A program made the translations under genes and the position numbers. Below the pieces are notes generated by a model. That model saw only the letters and a list, made by a program, of their open reading frames with translations. It was not told the DNA's origin and did no database searches. Of a DNA stretch of 64,000 bases, positions 9,342 through 16,391 are shown piece by piece. Position 1 is the first letter of the stretch. Each line of letters opens with the position of its first letter. Origin of the DNA: Heliomicrobium undosum (lineage in GTDB: Bacteria; Bacillota; Desulfitobacteriia; Heliobacteriales; Heliobacteriaceae); contig NZ_WXEY01000006.1 in the NCBI RefSeq assembly GCF_009877425.1, forward strand, positions 112,792 through 176,791, written 5' to 3'.

Positions 9342-10301
9342 ATGAATGCGATGGAGAATTCCAGGATCCTGGTCGTCGACGACAACAAAGCCAATCGCAT
9401 GCTGCTCTGCGGCCTGCTCAAACAGTACACCGTCATGGAGGCCGACAGCGGAAAGTCCGCCCTGGAAAAACTCGGCGCAGCAAAGCCCGACCTCATTCTC
9501 CTCGATGTGATGATGCCGGACATGGACGGCTACACCGTGTTATCGGTGATCAAAAACAACAAAGAGACCCAGTTGATCCCCGTCGTGCTGATCACGGCGC
9601 TCCACGGCACGAGCGAGAAAATCAAATCGCTCGAAATCGGCGCCGATGATTTTATCACCAAGCCCTTTAATCCCCTGGAACTGCAGGCGCGGGTCAAGTC
9701 GCTGCTGCGGATCAAGGCGCTCCAGGACGAGTTGGAGAGCTTTCAAAACGTCGTCTTCTCCCTGGCTCAAGCCTTGGAAGCCAGGGACGATTACAGCGTC
9801 AACCACTCCAAACGAACCTCCGAATTCGCCTATCAACTGGCCCTCCGGGTGATTGACGACCCAGGGCATGCGGAATTGATCAAAACGGCCGGCCTGCTTC
9901 ATGACATCGGCAAGATCGGCATCCGCGACGAGATCCTCTTCAAGCCGGGCAAGCTGACGCCGGAGGAGTTTGAGACGATCAAAAGCCACCCCGTCACGGG
10001 CGAGAAAATCTGCGCCTCCATCCAGACGCTGGCCCCCATTTTGCCTTTGATCCGGCACCACCATGAGTCCTACAACGGCCTGGGCTACCCCGACGGCCTG
10101 CGGGGAGAGGAGATCCCCCTCGGCGGGCGCATCCTGGCCATCGCCGACACCTATGACGCGCTGACGAGCGACCGCCCCTACCGCAAGGCGCTCCCGGTGG
10201 AGGAGGCGCTGCACATCCTCCGAAGGCATGCGGGGGAGCAGTGGGATCCGGCGTTGATCGCCTGTTTTTGCGGGATGATTGAGGCAAAAGGGGCATCGTG
10301 A
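9342..10301 (+). CDS. Response regulator with HD-GYP domain
   Basis: A 319-residue protein. The N-terminal receiver (ILVVDDNKAN, LLDVMMPDMDGYT, TKPFNPLEL) is joined to an HD-GYP domain with HDIGKIG, HHESYNGLGYPDGL and ADTYDAL. HD-GYP proteins commonly hydrolyse cyclic di-GMP, and all metal-ligand and GYP signature residues appear intact. The start is uncertain: a TTG at 9288 and an ATG at 9351 are also in frame. It follows the hybrid kinase on the same strand and is closed by a strong terminator, which supports a two-gene signalling operon. Confidence 0.92.
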   Translation: MNAMENSRILVVDDNKANRMLLCGLLKQYTVMEADSGKSALEKLGAAKPDLILLDVMMPDMDGYTVLSVIKNNKETQLIPVVLITALHGTSEKIKSLEIGADDFITKPFNPLELQARVKSLLRIKALQDELESFQNVVFSLAQALEARDDYSVNHSKRTSEFAYQLALRVIDDPGHAELIKTAGLLHDIGKIGIRDEILFKPGKLTPEEFETIKSHPVTGEKICASIQTLAPILPLIRHHHESYNGLGYPDGLRGEEIPLGGRILAIADTYDALTSDRPYRKALPVEEALHILRRHAGEQWDPALIACFCGMIEAKGAS

Positions 10302-10309
10302 CAATAAAA

Positions 10310-10345
10310 AAAGCGCCATTCACGTTTCGGTGTGAATGGCGCTTT
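10310..10345 (+). terminator. Intrinsic terminator after the HD-GYP gene
   Basis: A 14-bp perfect stem (AAAGCGCCATTCAC at 10310-10323 with its complement at 10332-10345) and an 8-base loop lie 9 bases after the stop codon. The flanking A- and T-rich bases make it usable mainly on the forward strand. Base composition changes sharply just after it, from G+C-rich to AT-rich. Confidence 0.85.
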
Positions 10346-10513
10346 GTCGTACCCATATATGTATTTTTATTGTTTTTATGGATTATTTTACTATTAGTGG
10401 CCTCAGCAGTGAGTTTACTTATACACCAGTGGTTGCAATGGCCCAATTAAGATTTTAAATTGATAGAAAATATTTAAATGCTGCTGTTTCAAATATTCAG
10501 TTCCCTTAAACTT

Positions 10514-10549
10514 ACAGGAGATGATATAATATTCCTGTAGTTTGGAGGG
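10514..10549 (+). promoter_or_regulatory. abiF promoter and possible operator
   Basis: A perfect -10 hexamer TATAAT at 10525-10530 is enclosed by the inverted repeat ACAGGA (10514-10519) / TCCTGT (10533-10538). A strong SD (GGAGGG, 10544-10549) lies 8 bases before the abiF ATG. No good -35 is visible, so the promoter may be weak or activator-dependent. A repeat centred on the -10 box is well placed for repression or for a 5' hairpin in the mRNA. Confidence 0.55.
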
Positions 10550-10557
10550 ATATAAAA

Positions 10558-11538
10558 ATGACCAAGGTAAAGAGCATAGATTCCCTGATGAAATATTTAA
10601 GGGACAAGCACCATATCTCAATTTCAGGGAGCACTCATAAAAGAAAACTTAGGAATATCGGCTATTACCACGGATATAAAGGTTACCGATTTATAAAAAA
10701 CCCAAATAAGCAAATACCTTACACGGACTTCAACCAAATTCTTTCAGTTAACACATTTGACATGGAATTAAAAGCACTATTTTATCCACAGATAATGTTT
10801 ATAGAGACTGCAATAAAAAACTATGTTCTTGAAGTTGTATTGAATCATGGAAAAACAGATAGTTTTGATATCATTTTTGAGACCTTACTAACTTACTACA
10901 AGGTTCACCAAGTTGGAACCACTGAGTATAAAAAAGCACTAAATAAACGATTGCAATTGAGAAATAAATTTTACAGTGCACTTGCACGTGATTATTCGTA
11001 TGATAAACAAGTGGTGCAGCATTTTTATCATAGCGATCGGTATGTCCCAATTTGGGCCATTTTTGAAGTCATTAGTCTGGGTGAGTTCGGAAACTTTGTA
11101 TCCTGTTTGAATCCTAATATAAAGCGGGATGTCTCTGTCTCTCTAGGGTTAAATCAATCTTTTGATTCGAATAGAAAAATGACAGAAGGTATAATATTTC
11201 TTATTAAAGATTTAAGAAACTCAATAGCTCATAACGACGTAATTTTTGACACACGTTTTAACAGTATTAACCCTAATCGTTCACTAGTTAAAGCTTTAAT
11301 AAACGATACTGGCATCCCAAACATCACTTTTAATACTATCGTAGACTTTGTTATATTATTAGTATATATTCAAAAACACCTTTATATTGCAAAAACTGAC
11401 TTGGCTAAGATTGTAAGTAGGTTCGAAAATTCAATAAATCATTTCAGGACACAGATACCTATATCTGTTTATAATACAATATTTTATACAGATACGCGAA
11501 ATAAGCTAAATGCATTAAAGTCTTTTATAAAATCTTAA
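10558..11538 (+). CDS. abiF: Abortive-infection HEPN protein, AbiF/AbiD (Abi_2) family
   Basis: A 326-residue protein with the Abi_2 signature near the N-terminus (LRNIGYYHGYKGYRFI, about residues 31-46) and a C-terminal HEPN RNase motif R-x4-H, Arg220 to His225 within LRNSIAH. HEPN proteins of this kind cleave RNA and cause growth arrest. The AbiF family has been linked to phage abortive infection, to RNA-antitoxin partners and to the ancestry of Cas13. The gene is strikingly AT-rich compared with its neighbours, indicating horizontal acquisition. It lies between a terminator and tRNA-Sec and is followed by a small RNA gene (11713-11780), the likely antitoxin. The family assignment is strong; the activity is inferred. 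Confidence 0.88.
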   Translation: MTKVKSIDSLMKYLRDKHHISISGSTHKRKLRNIGYYHGYKGYRFIKNPNKQIPYTDFNQILSVNTFDMELKALFYPQIMFIETAIKNYVLEVVLNHGKTDSFDIIFETLLTYYKVHQVGTTEYKKALNKRLQLRNKFYSALARDYSYDKQVVQHFYHSDRYVPIWAIFEVISLGEFGNFVSCLNPNIKRDVSVSLGLNQSFDSNRKMTEGIIFLIKDLRNSIAHNDVIFDTRFNSINPNRSLVKALINDTGIPNITFNTIVDFVILLVYIQKHLYIAKTDLAKIVSRFENSINHFRTQIPISVYNTIFYTDTRNKLNALKSFIKS

Positions 11539-11677
11539 TCGAAAAACTTATATTTAGAGAAAAACCTTCTCAAAGGAAACAATTTTTGGGTTCCGAGTAA
11601 CAGCACCATTGTCAACCTGATGTAGATAGGCAAACCCCAATAAACGAAGGCAAATTTCAAAATAATAGAAAAAGCTC

Positions 11678-11706
11678 TTGCATTAATTCTCAAAAAATTG
11701 TATAGT
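11678..11706 (+). promoter_or_regulatory. Promoter of the abiF-linked small RNA
   Basis: TTGCAT at 11678-11683 and TATAGT at 11701-11706 are separated by exactly 17 bases. An overlapping TATAAT sits at 11706-11711. This predicts transcription starting near 11713, about 175 bases after the abiF stop. The RNA would therefore be made independently of abiF. Confidence 0.75.
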
Positions 11707-11712
11707 ATAATT

Positions 11713-11780
11713 AACGAATTGCGGTGGATGTCTTCGGACTACACCTGAAGGGATTGGATGCGTCCAATCCCTTTTCCATT
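11713..11780 (+). ncRNA. Two-hairpin small RNA next to abiF, candidate RNA antitoxin
   Basis: A predicted RNA of about 60-68 nt. Hairpin 1 pairs GGTG (11723-11726) with CACC (11742-11745) and encloses GTC-TTCG-GAC (11730-11739), a c(UUCG)g tetraloop. Hairpin 2 is an 11-bp stem (11748-11758 with 11763-11773, loop TGCG) followed by TTCCATTTTTT and acts as intrinsic terminator. Promoter, compact fold and terminator make a complete RNA gene with no open frame. AbiF-family toxins are reported to be paired with a conserved small RNA that neutralises them, so a toxin-antitoxin role is the leading hypothesis. It converges on tRNA-Sec, only a few bases away. Confidence 0.78.
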
Positions 11781-11786
11781 TTTTAT

Positions 11787-11884
11787 TGGCGGGAGTGGGT
11801 AGGAATCGAACCTACCGCGCCCGGGTTGGCCGCGCGCCACGTGGGTTTGAAGCCCAGGGAGGACACCAGTCCCCATTCACCCCC
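11787..11884 (-). tRNA. selC: Selenocysteine tRNA (anticodon UCA)
   Basis: A 98-nt tRNA with anticodon loop CTTCAAA (anticodon TCA), a 6-bp D stem closed by the minimal loop TGGT, a long G+C-rich variable arm (CGCGC/GCGCG), a 5-bp T stem (GTAGG/CCTAC) and an encoded CCA end at 11787-11789. The extended acceptor pairs GGGGGTG with CACTCCC; the eighth position would be an A-C mismatch. These are the hallmarks of bacterial tRNA-Sec, which is charged with serine, converted by SelA and delivered by SelB to UGA codons. selB lies 2.5 kb away on the same strand; selA and selD are not in the window. Confidence 0.95.
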
Positions 11885-11941
11885 GAAATACATCAAGAAA
11901 AGTCTCTTCTATGCCGTTCCATTGAGCAACAAGGTATCGTC

Positions 11942-11970
11942 ATTATAATGCATTAACAATCGCATGTCCA
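11942..11970 (-). promoter_or_regulatory. Promoter of tRNA-Sec
   Basis: On the reverse strand TGGACA (11970-11965) and TATAAT (11947-11942) are spaced by 17 bases. The start would be near 11935, leaving a leader of about 50 nt before the mature tRNA 5' end. The tRNA therefore has its own promoter and does not depend on readthrough from spoIIR. Confidence 0.7.
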
Positions 11971-12014
11971 TTCGTCGACTTTTTCATCGTAAACCATTTT
12001 CCATCGACCTCCTA

Positions 12015-12043
12015 GTGACAATCCCCGCCCTTTTGGGTAGAAT
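12015..12043 (+). promoter_or_regulatory. Forward promoter for a structured RNA
   Basis: GTGACA (12015-12020) and TAGAAT (12038-12043) with a 17-base spacer point into a region with no protein gene on that strand. The predicted start is near 12050, at the first base pair of a stable hairpin. Confidence 0.55.
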
Positions 12044-12049
12044 ACATTT

Positions 12050-12336
12050 TGCCGGAACGGTTCCGGCGACACCTGCTGGGTGCGTTGCCGATTAATGTTT
12101 TCAATCGATAAGTTTTCATTACGGGAGCTGGATCATGCCAGTCGCTGTCATGCCCGCTGAGACGGGACGGCAAACGCTGGCGGCGAGGCGCCCACTTGCG
12201 AGTGCAAGGTTGGAAAACGTGTCGGTGACGGCCTTTGTGGGTCTACATACCCATCCATGACCATCCGATCATGACGACCCAATACGGATCAAAAGAAAAC
12301 CCTGAAGCGGTTCATTCGCTTCAGGGTTTTTCTGTT
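12050..12336 (+). ncRNA. Putative structured RNA of about 285 nt, family unknown
   Basis: Between a predicted promoter and a strong terminator lies a dense set of helices. GCCGGAA (12051-12057) pairs with TTCCGGC (12061-12067), and CACC/GGTG sits at 12070-12082. A closing helix GTTTTC/GAAAAC joins 12112-12117 to 12213-12218. Inside it is a stepped hairpin pairing 12137-12141, 12146-12149 and 12153-12156 with 12163-12166, 12169-12172 and 12177-12181 around loop CTGAGA. CTTGC/GCAAG lies at 12195-12208. No coding frame fits. It lacks the conserved cores of SRP RNA, tmRNA and RNase P RNA that I looked for. It might be an unrecognised 6S-like RNA or a new family. The 3' end is assumed to be the terminator shared with spoIIR. 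Confidence 0.45.
12296..12331. terminator. Bidirectional terminator shared by spoIIR and the forward RNA
   Basis: AAAACCCTGAAGCG (12296-12309) pairs perfectly with 12317-12330 around a 7-base loop, with T-runs on both strands. It overlaps the spoIIR stop codon (12321-12323). It can stop spoIIR transcription on the reverse strand and any forward transcript coming from about 12050. Confidence 0.88.
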
Positions 12337-12959
12337 CCTGTGACCATATCCCAAAGTTTCGATCGGACCTCGATGTTCGGCTCGCCGCCGTTCGGGCTGA
12401 CCGATTCGATGGTGTTTATCGCAGGGGGATTCGCCGCAGTGTTCTCCGAGGCGACGGCGCCGGTGCGGTCGCTGAGGCAGAGGGGCGGGTAGAGGACACA
12501 CCACCAGTTGGCGCCTTGTCCACCGCCGATGACCACCCGGAGGGCTTCATACTCCCCGGCGGGGGCTTTCAGATGGCCGTAGACCTTGGCCGGGAAATGG
12601 AAGCGGCCCACCTCAGGGGTAACGATGTAGTCATAGCCGGCTTGCGTGATGACCGATGCGGCGCGGTTTTGGATCTCGTCCAGGTGCGCCTGGACCCGTT
12701 CACGCGATTCCTCGACCGAATGGCAGTCCGCCAGCAGGGGGTCGACGTAGGCTAGGATTTCGTCACGGACTTTCAGTTTGAGCGCTTGGTCTGCCGGGTC
12801 GTCCGAAGGGGCGACCACGTGCAGGCGCAACAGCGGTAACGGCGAAGCTTCATGGGCCTCCAAGTGCGGTAGATAGGAGGCCACTCCGCCACAAAAGGCA
12901 ACCAGGAGGGTGAAAAGGGTCAGGAGCCGGAAGGCAGGAGAAAAGGGCGTTCGAGCCAA
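12321..12959 (-). CDS. spoIIR: Stage II sporulation protein R
   Basis: SpoIIR is made in the forespore, secreted into the intermembrane space, and triggers processing of pro-sigma-E in the mother cell through SpoIIGA. This 212-residue protein has an N-terminal hydrophobic segment (about residues 10-27) and the family core LLRLHVVAPSDDPADQALKL, then KVRDEILAYV. The frame is open to 13040, but TTG at 12959 was chosen because a full AAGGAGG (12974-12968) precedes it by 8 bases. The C-terminal region carries the WWCVLYPPLC motif. Confidence 0.92.
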   Translation of the reverse strand: MARTPFSPAFRLLTLFTLLVAFCGGVASYLPHLEAHEASPLPLLRLHVVAPSDDPADQALKLKVRDEILAYVDPLLADCHSVEESRERVQAHLDEIQNRAASVITQAGYDYIVTPEVGRFHFPAKVYGHLKAPAGEYEALRVVIGGGQGANWWCVLYPPLCLSDRTGAVASENTAANPPAINTIESVSPNGGEPNIEVRSKLWDMVTGTEKP

Positions 12960-13065
12960 GCGGTTCTCCTCCTTCATGGAATGGTTCCATCCAGGAGGTA
13001 GTCTTGCCGGGTCGCGCCCTTCGATAAACATCCGATTCACTTAAAATACTGTTTCACTGTCCTTC

Positions 13066-14232
13066 TCACTGCCCGGCGGGAATCACCTCGACGAGGCGCA
13101 GTTCCGGTTCCGTCTCCATGATCGCCATGGGCCGCAATGCGTGCCGGTCTTTATTGATCTGCATCCGCCCGCCGGCGACTTGCCATCCGGCGCCGGCCAT
13201 CTGGCGGACCAGGGCGTCGGGGTTGGCGCGGACCTCTGGGGTGCGCAGGCCGTTCAGGATCCCACGGGTGGCGTCATAGGCCCAGAGGGCCATCGGCTGG
13301 GGCAGTTCGCCGTAGCGGCCTTGATAGGCCTGAACGAAGGCGGCCGCTTCGCCGGTAGGGATGAAGTTGGGCGTTGTATAGTAGAGACGCCACTGCCAGG
13401 CTTCTTTTTCTTTGCCGGCGATCTCCTTGGCCACCGACTCCAACCCGTCGCCGCCGATGATCGGCGTCTGGAGGCCTTTCTGTCGGGCCTGCTGCAAAAA
13501 GGCCTTCCCTTCTTTTGCGTAGCCGGGAAGGTAGATCACCTCGGGGTCCGCCTGGGTCAGTTGTTTCAAGAGGCCGCTGAAATCCTGCTGTCCCCGCTGG
13601 TAGGTCAGGCTTTTGACGATCTTGCCGTCTTTGGCTTCATAGGTCTCCCGGAAGGACTTGGCCAGCGACTGGGCGTAGGCGCTCTTTTCCTCGACCACAA
13701 GGGCCGCCTTTTTGCTCCAGACGCGCGCCGCATACTGGGCCGCCGCCGTCCCCTGCTGCCGGTCGTCATAGCTCCCTTGAAGCACCTTGTCACCGAGGCT
13801 GGGCACAGAAGGCGCCGTAGCCAGGCTGATCAAGGGGACCGGCAGGCCGGCCTTGACGAGCGCCTCCGCCTTCGACGGCGTCACCGGACCGATCACGGCG
13901 GCGACGCTGTTTTTTTGCGCCTGTTCGGAGAGACCGGCCAATCCCGTACCATCACTGGCGTCAGCCGAGATGGTCTGAATGGGATGCCCTTCGATGCCTC
14001 CCTGGCTGTTCGCCTCGTCGACGGCCATCTGAATGCCTTTGAAGGCGGCCTGCCCCCAGGGGCCGACAGGACCGGACAGTTCGACCGCCACTGCCAGAAC
14101 GATGGGGGATGACCCCGTTTTCGCCGTCGCCAGCGCGGCCATCGTTTTGATCCAACCGACATAGAGAAGCCCCGGGACGAGGAAGAGGAGTCCGAAGATG
14201 GTGATGATCGAACGGCGCGATAAAAAAAGCAT
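13066..14232 (-). CDS. Branched-chain amino acid-type ABC substrate-binding protein, orphan
   Basis: A 388-residue periplasmic-binding-fold protein (LivJ/Peripla_BP_6 type) with VAVELSGPVGPWGQAAFKGIQMAVDEAN-like start of the ligand domain (split: residues 47-57 and 58-74) and WAYDATRGILNGL near the C-terminus. Residues 9-34 form a signal or anchor helix, but no lipobox cysteine follows, so it is probably anchored by the uncleaved helix or released. AAGGAGGG lies 7 bases before the ATG. No permease or ATPase genes are adjacent, so it may act as a sensor or share a transporter encoded elsewhere. It lies between spoIIR and selB on the same strand. Confidence 0.85.
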   Translation of the reverse strand: MLFLSRRSIITIFGLLFLVPGLLYVGWIKTMAALATAKTGSSPIVLAVAVELSGPVGPWGQAAFKGIQMAVDEANSQGGIEGHPIQTISADASDGTGLAGLSEQAQKNSVAAVIGPVTPSKAEALVKAGLPVPLISLATAPSVPSLGDKVLQGSYDDRQQGTAAAQYAARVWSKKAALVVEEKSAYAQSLAKSFRETYEAKDGKIVKSLTYQRGQQDFSGLLKQLTQADPEVIYLPGYAKEGKAFLQQARQKGLQTPIIGGDGLESVAKEIAGKEKEAWQWRLYYTTPNFIPTGEAAAFVQAYQGRYGELPQPMALWAYDATRGILNGLRTPEVRANPDALVRQMAGAGWQVAGGRMQINKDRHALRPMAIMETEPELRLVEVIPAGQ

Positions 14233-14357
14233 GGGACAACCCTCCTTCTATGAATGAGGGTATGTCCCATTTCCTTGTGATATTACAGCATTTTCCATGT
14301 ATTTACCATAAGGAGCGCCTTCTTGTGATCTGCGAGCGCTTGATCTGAAAGCTTGTC

Positions 14358-16277
14358 CTACCACAGGGAGCGCTTGTCGCCGGCGCGTCTCGTCACCCGT
14401 TCCCGGTCCAGCCACTCCAGCAGCGGCACCATGTACCGCCGGGAGCTCTTGGCGAGGTCGCGCGCCTCAGCCACGGTCAGTTCCCCTCCGTCACGTAAGG
14501 CATTGACAATTAATTGACGGAAATCAGCGAGGGCTTGGACGTGAAAGAGCAGATCATCGCCGATCTTGCGCAGCCTATCCCGCTCGACAAGGCAGTTCAG
14601 GCACTCTTCGGCGTTCTCGGCGCTTAGCCCCTCCCGGACCAGCCAGTCTCTCGCCTCCGCTGGCAAAGGCGGTTGCAGGCCGTCGCGAAGAAACCGATCC
14701 TCCAGCGCCGCCAGCAGGCGGACCATCTCCTTCGGCGGCTTGTCCTTCCGGTCGGCGAGAGCGACGGTCTTCCCATCGACCGTGATGAGACCGCGTTGCT
14801 TCCATGTCTCCAACAGGGCGCCATAGGCTTTGGCGCCCCATGCAGGAACGAGGCGGCTCTTCAGTTCCTCCTTCGGCATCCCCCGGCGCAGGGGATAGCG
14901 GCGATGATAGGCGTCCAGGTCACTGCGCAGGCTGCTTTCCAAGGTTGTGACTTGCGCTGCATTGGCGAGGTATTCAACACCATCGCCGCTCAGGAGCGAA
15001 ACAGAGGCGGCGCCCGCCATCATCGCCTCCACACCGTCACGGTCAAAGCCCGGCAGGTTCGCCGCTTCCGCCGGCGTCACCGGTTGGCCCGTCCGGGCGA
15101 GGTGCTGGGCCAGCCGCTCATCCGGGCTTCCCTGTTCCAGCACAGAGAGGTGGGCGATCACATCGGGACGGTTTTTTTTCCACTTGCCCGCGACTGGTTC
15201 AATCACCTGGCCGCCGCCGACCGTGCGGGCCGGCGAGTAGGTGCGAAGGACAAAGGGATCGCCTTTGGCGACGACGACCGGTTCCTCCAATAGAATCAGG
15301 GCGAAAGCCGATTCGCCCGGTTCGATCCTTTCCCTGTCGAGGAGGGTGAGCCGCCCCAGTGTTTCCTTCGTGCCGGCATGAAAGCGGATGCGTTCCCGGT
15401 CCCGCAGCGGCTTGTCCTCTCGGTTGAGCGCCTGCAACCGGACAGTGACCCGATAGGCCGGCTGAAGGGTTCCGGGGCTGGCGAGCACGTCGCCGCGCGC
15501 CACCTGGCTGACTTCGACGCCCGACAGGTTGACGGCCACCCGCTGCCCGGCCCAGGCAGCGTCGACCTTCTCGCCATGCACCTGCAATCCCCGGATGCGC
15601 GCCGGCCGCTCGGAGGGATAGAGCGTCAAGGTATCTCCGGCGCGCAGCATCCCTGATGCCAGCGTGCCGGTGACGACGGCGCCGAATCCCTTCATCGTAA
15701 AGACGCGATCGATAGGCAGCCGGGCCGGACCGGCGAAAGGCCGGCGGGGCAAATCCCCGAGCAGGGATTCGAGCGCCCTTTTTAGTTCTGCGACCCCTCT
15801 CCCCTCGACAGCCGATACGGGCAGGATCGGTGATGCGGCCAAAGGGGTTCCGGCCAGAAATTGGCGGACATCTTCGGTGATCATGGCCAGCCACTCGTCA
15901 TCGACGAGTTCTGTCTTCGTCAGCACGGTGAGGCTCCGGGGAACCTGGAGCAGTTCGATCACATCCAGGTGTTCCTTCGTCTGGGGCATCACCCCTTCAT
16001 CGGCGGCGATGACCAGGATCGCCACATCCATCCCTGTGACACCGGCCACCATATGCCGGATGAAACGTTCATGGCCCGGCACATCGACGATGCCGGCCAT
16101 CCGGCCGTCGCTAAGGCGCAAGGGCGCAAATCCCAACTCGATGGAGATGCCGCGTTCCTTTTCTTCTTTCAGCCGATCCGTATCGACGCCGGTCAGTGCC
16201 GCCACCAGTCGTGTTTTTCCGTGATCAATGTGACCGGCCGTTCCGATGATGGCATGAACCGGCCCTGTTGTTGACAT
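14358..16277 (-). CDS. selB: Selenocysteine-specific elongation factor
   Basis: This 639-residue translation GTPase has G1 GHIDHGKT at residues 15-22, ERGISIELGFA as switch I, DVPGHERF as G3 and TKTE as G4. EF-Tu-like beta domains follow, then a C-terminal region of winged-helix repeats (from about residue 380) that binds the SECIS hairpin in the mRNA. It brings selenocysteinyl-tRNA to in-frame UGA codons. The ATG at 16277 is 7 bases after GGAGG; the ATG two codons earlier is too close to it. tRNA-Sec is encoded 2.5 kb downstream on the same strand. selA is not adjacent, unlike many bacterial selAB operons. Confidence 0.96.
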   Translation of the reverse strand: MSTTGPVHAIIGTAGHIDHGKTRLVAALTGVDTDRLKEEKERGISIELGFAPLRLSDGRMAGIVDVPGHERFIRHMVAGVTGMDVAILVIAADEGVMPQTKEHLDVIELLQVPRSLTVLTKTELVDDEWLAMITEDVRQFLAGTPLAASPILPVSAVEGRGVAELKRALESLLGDLPRRPFAGPARLPIDRVFTMKGFGAVVTGTLASGMLRAGDTLTLYPSERPARIRGLQVHGEKVDAAWAGQRVAVNLSGVEVSQVARGDVLASPGTLQPAYRVTVRLQALNREDKPLRDRERIRFHAGTKETLGRLTLLDRERIEPGESAFALILLEEPVVVAKGDPFVLRTYSPARTVGGGQVIEPVAGKWKKNRPDVIAHLSVLEQGSPDERLAQHLARTGQPVTPAEAANLPGFDRDGVEAMMAGAASVSLLSGDGVEYLANAAQVTTLESSLRSDLDAYHRRYPLRRGMPKEELKSRLVPAWGAKAYGALLETWKQRGLITVDGKTVALADRKDKPPKEMVRLLAALEDRFLRDGLQPPLPAEARDWLVREGLSAENAEECLNCLVERDRLRKIGDDLLFHVQALADFRQLIVNALRDGGELTVAEARDLAKSSRRYMVPLLEWLDRERVTRRAGDKRSLW

Positions 16278-16391
16278 CCCCATTCCTCCATATCCCTTTC
16301 TGACCCGGCGATATGTTCCATGACTATTATTCTATTTTCTTCATCTGTTTCTATCAACAAAACGATCACCCATGCACGCGCATAGGATAAA

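Noticed and set aside
12050..12336. SRP RNA, tmRNA or RNase P RNA as identity of the structured RNA
   Set aside because: The GGAAGGAAGCAGC-like core of SRP RNA, the tmRNA ends and the RNase P conserved boxes could not be found in the sequence.
12235..12492. 85-codon forward open frame over the spoIIR end
   Set aside because: It spans the bidirectional terminator and is antisense to spoIIR, with no SD.
13141..14112. 323-codon forward open frame opposite the solute-binding protein
   Set aside because: Antisense to a well-supported gene with an excellent SD. The forward product has no plausible domain.
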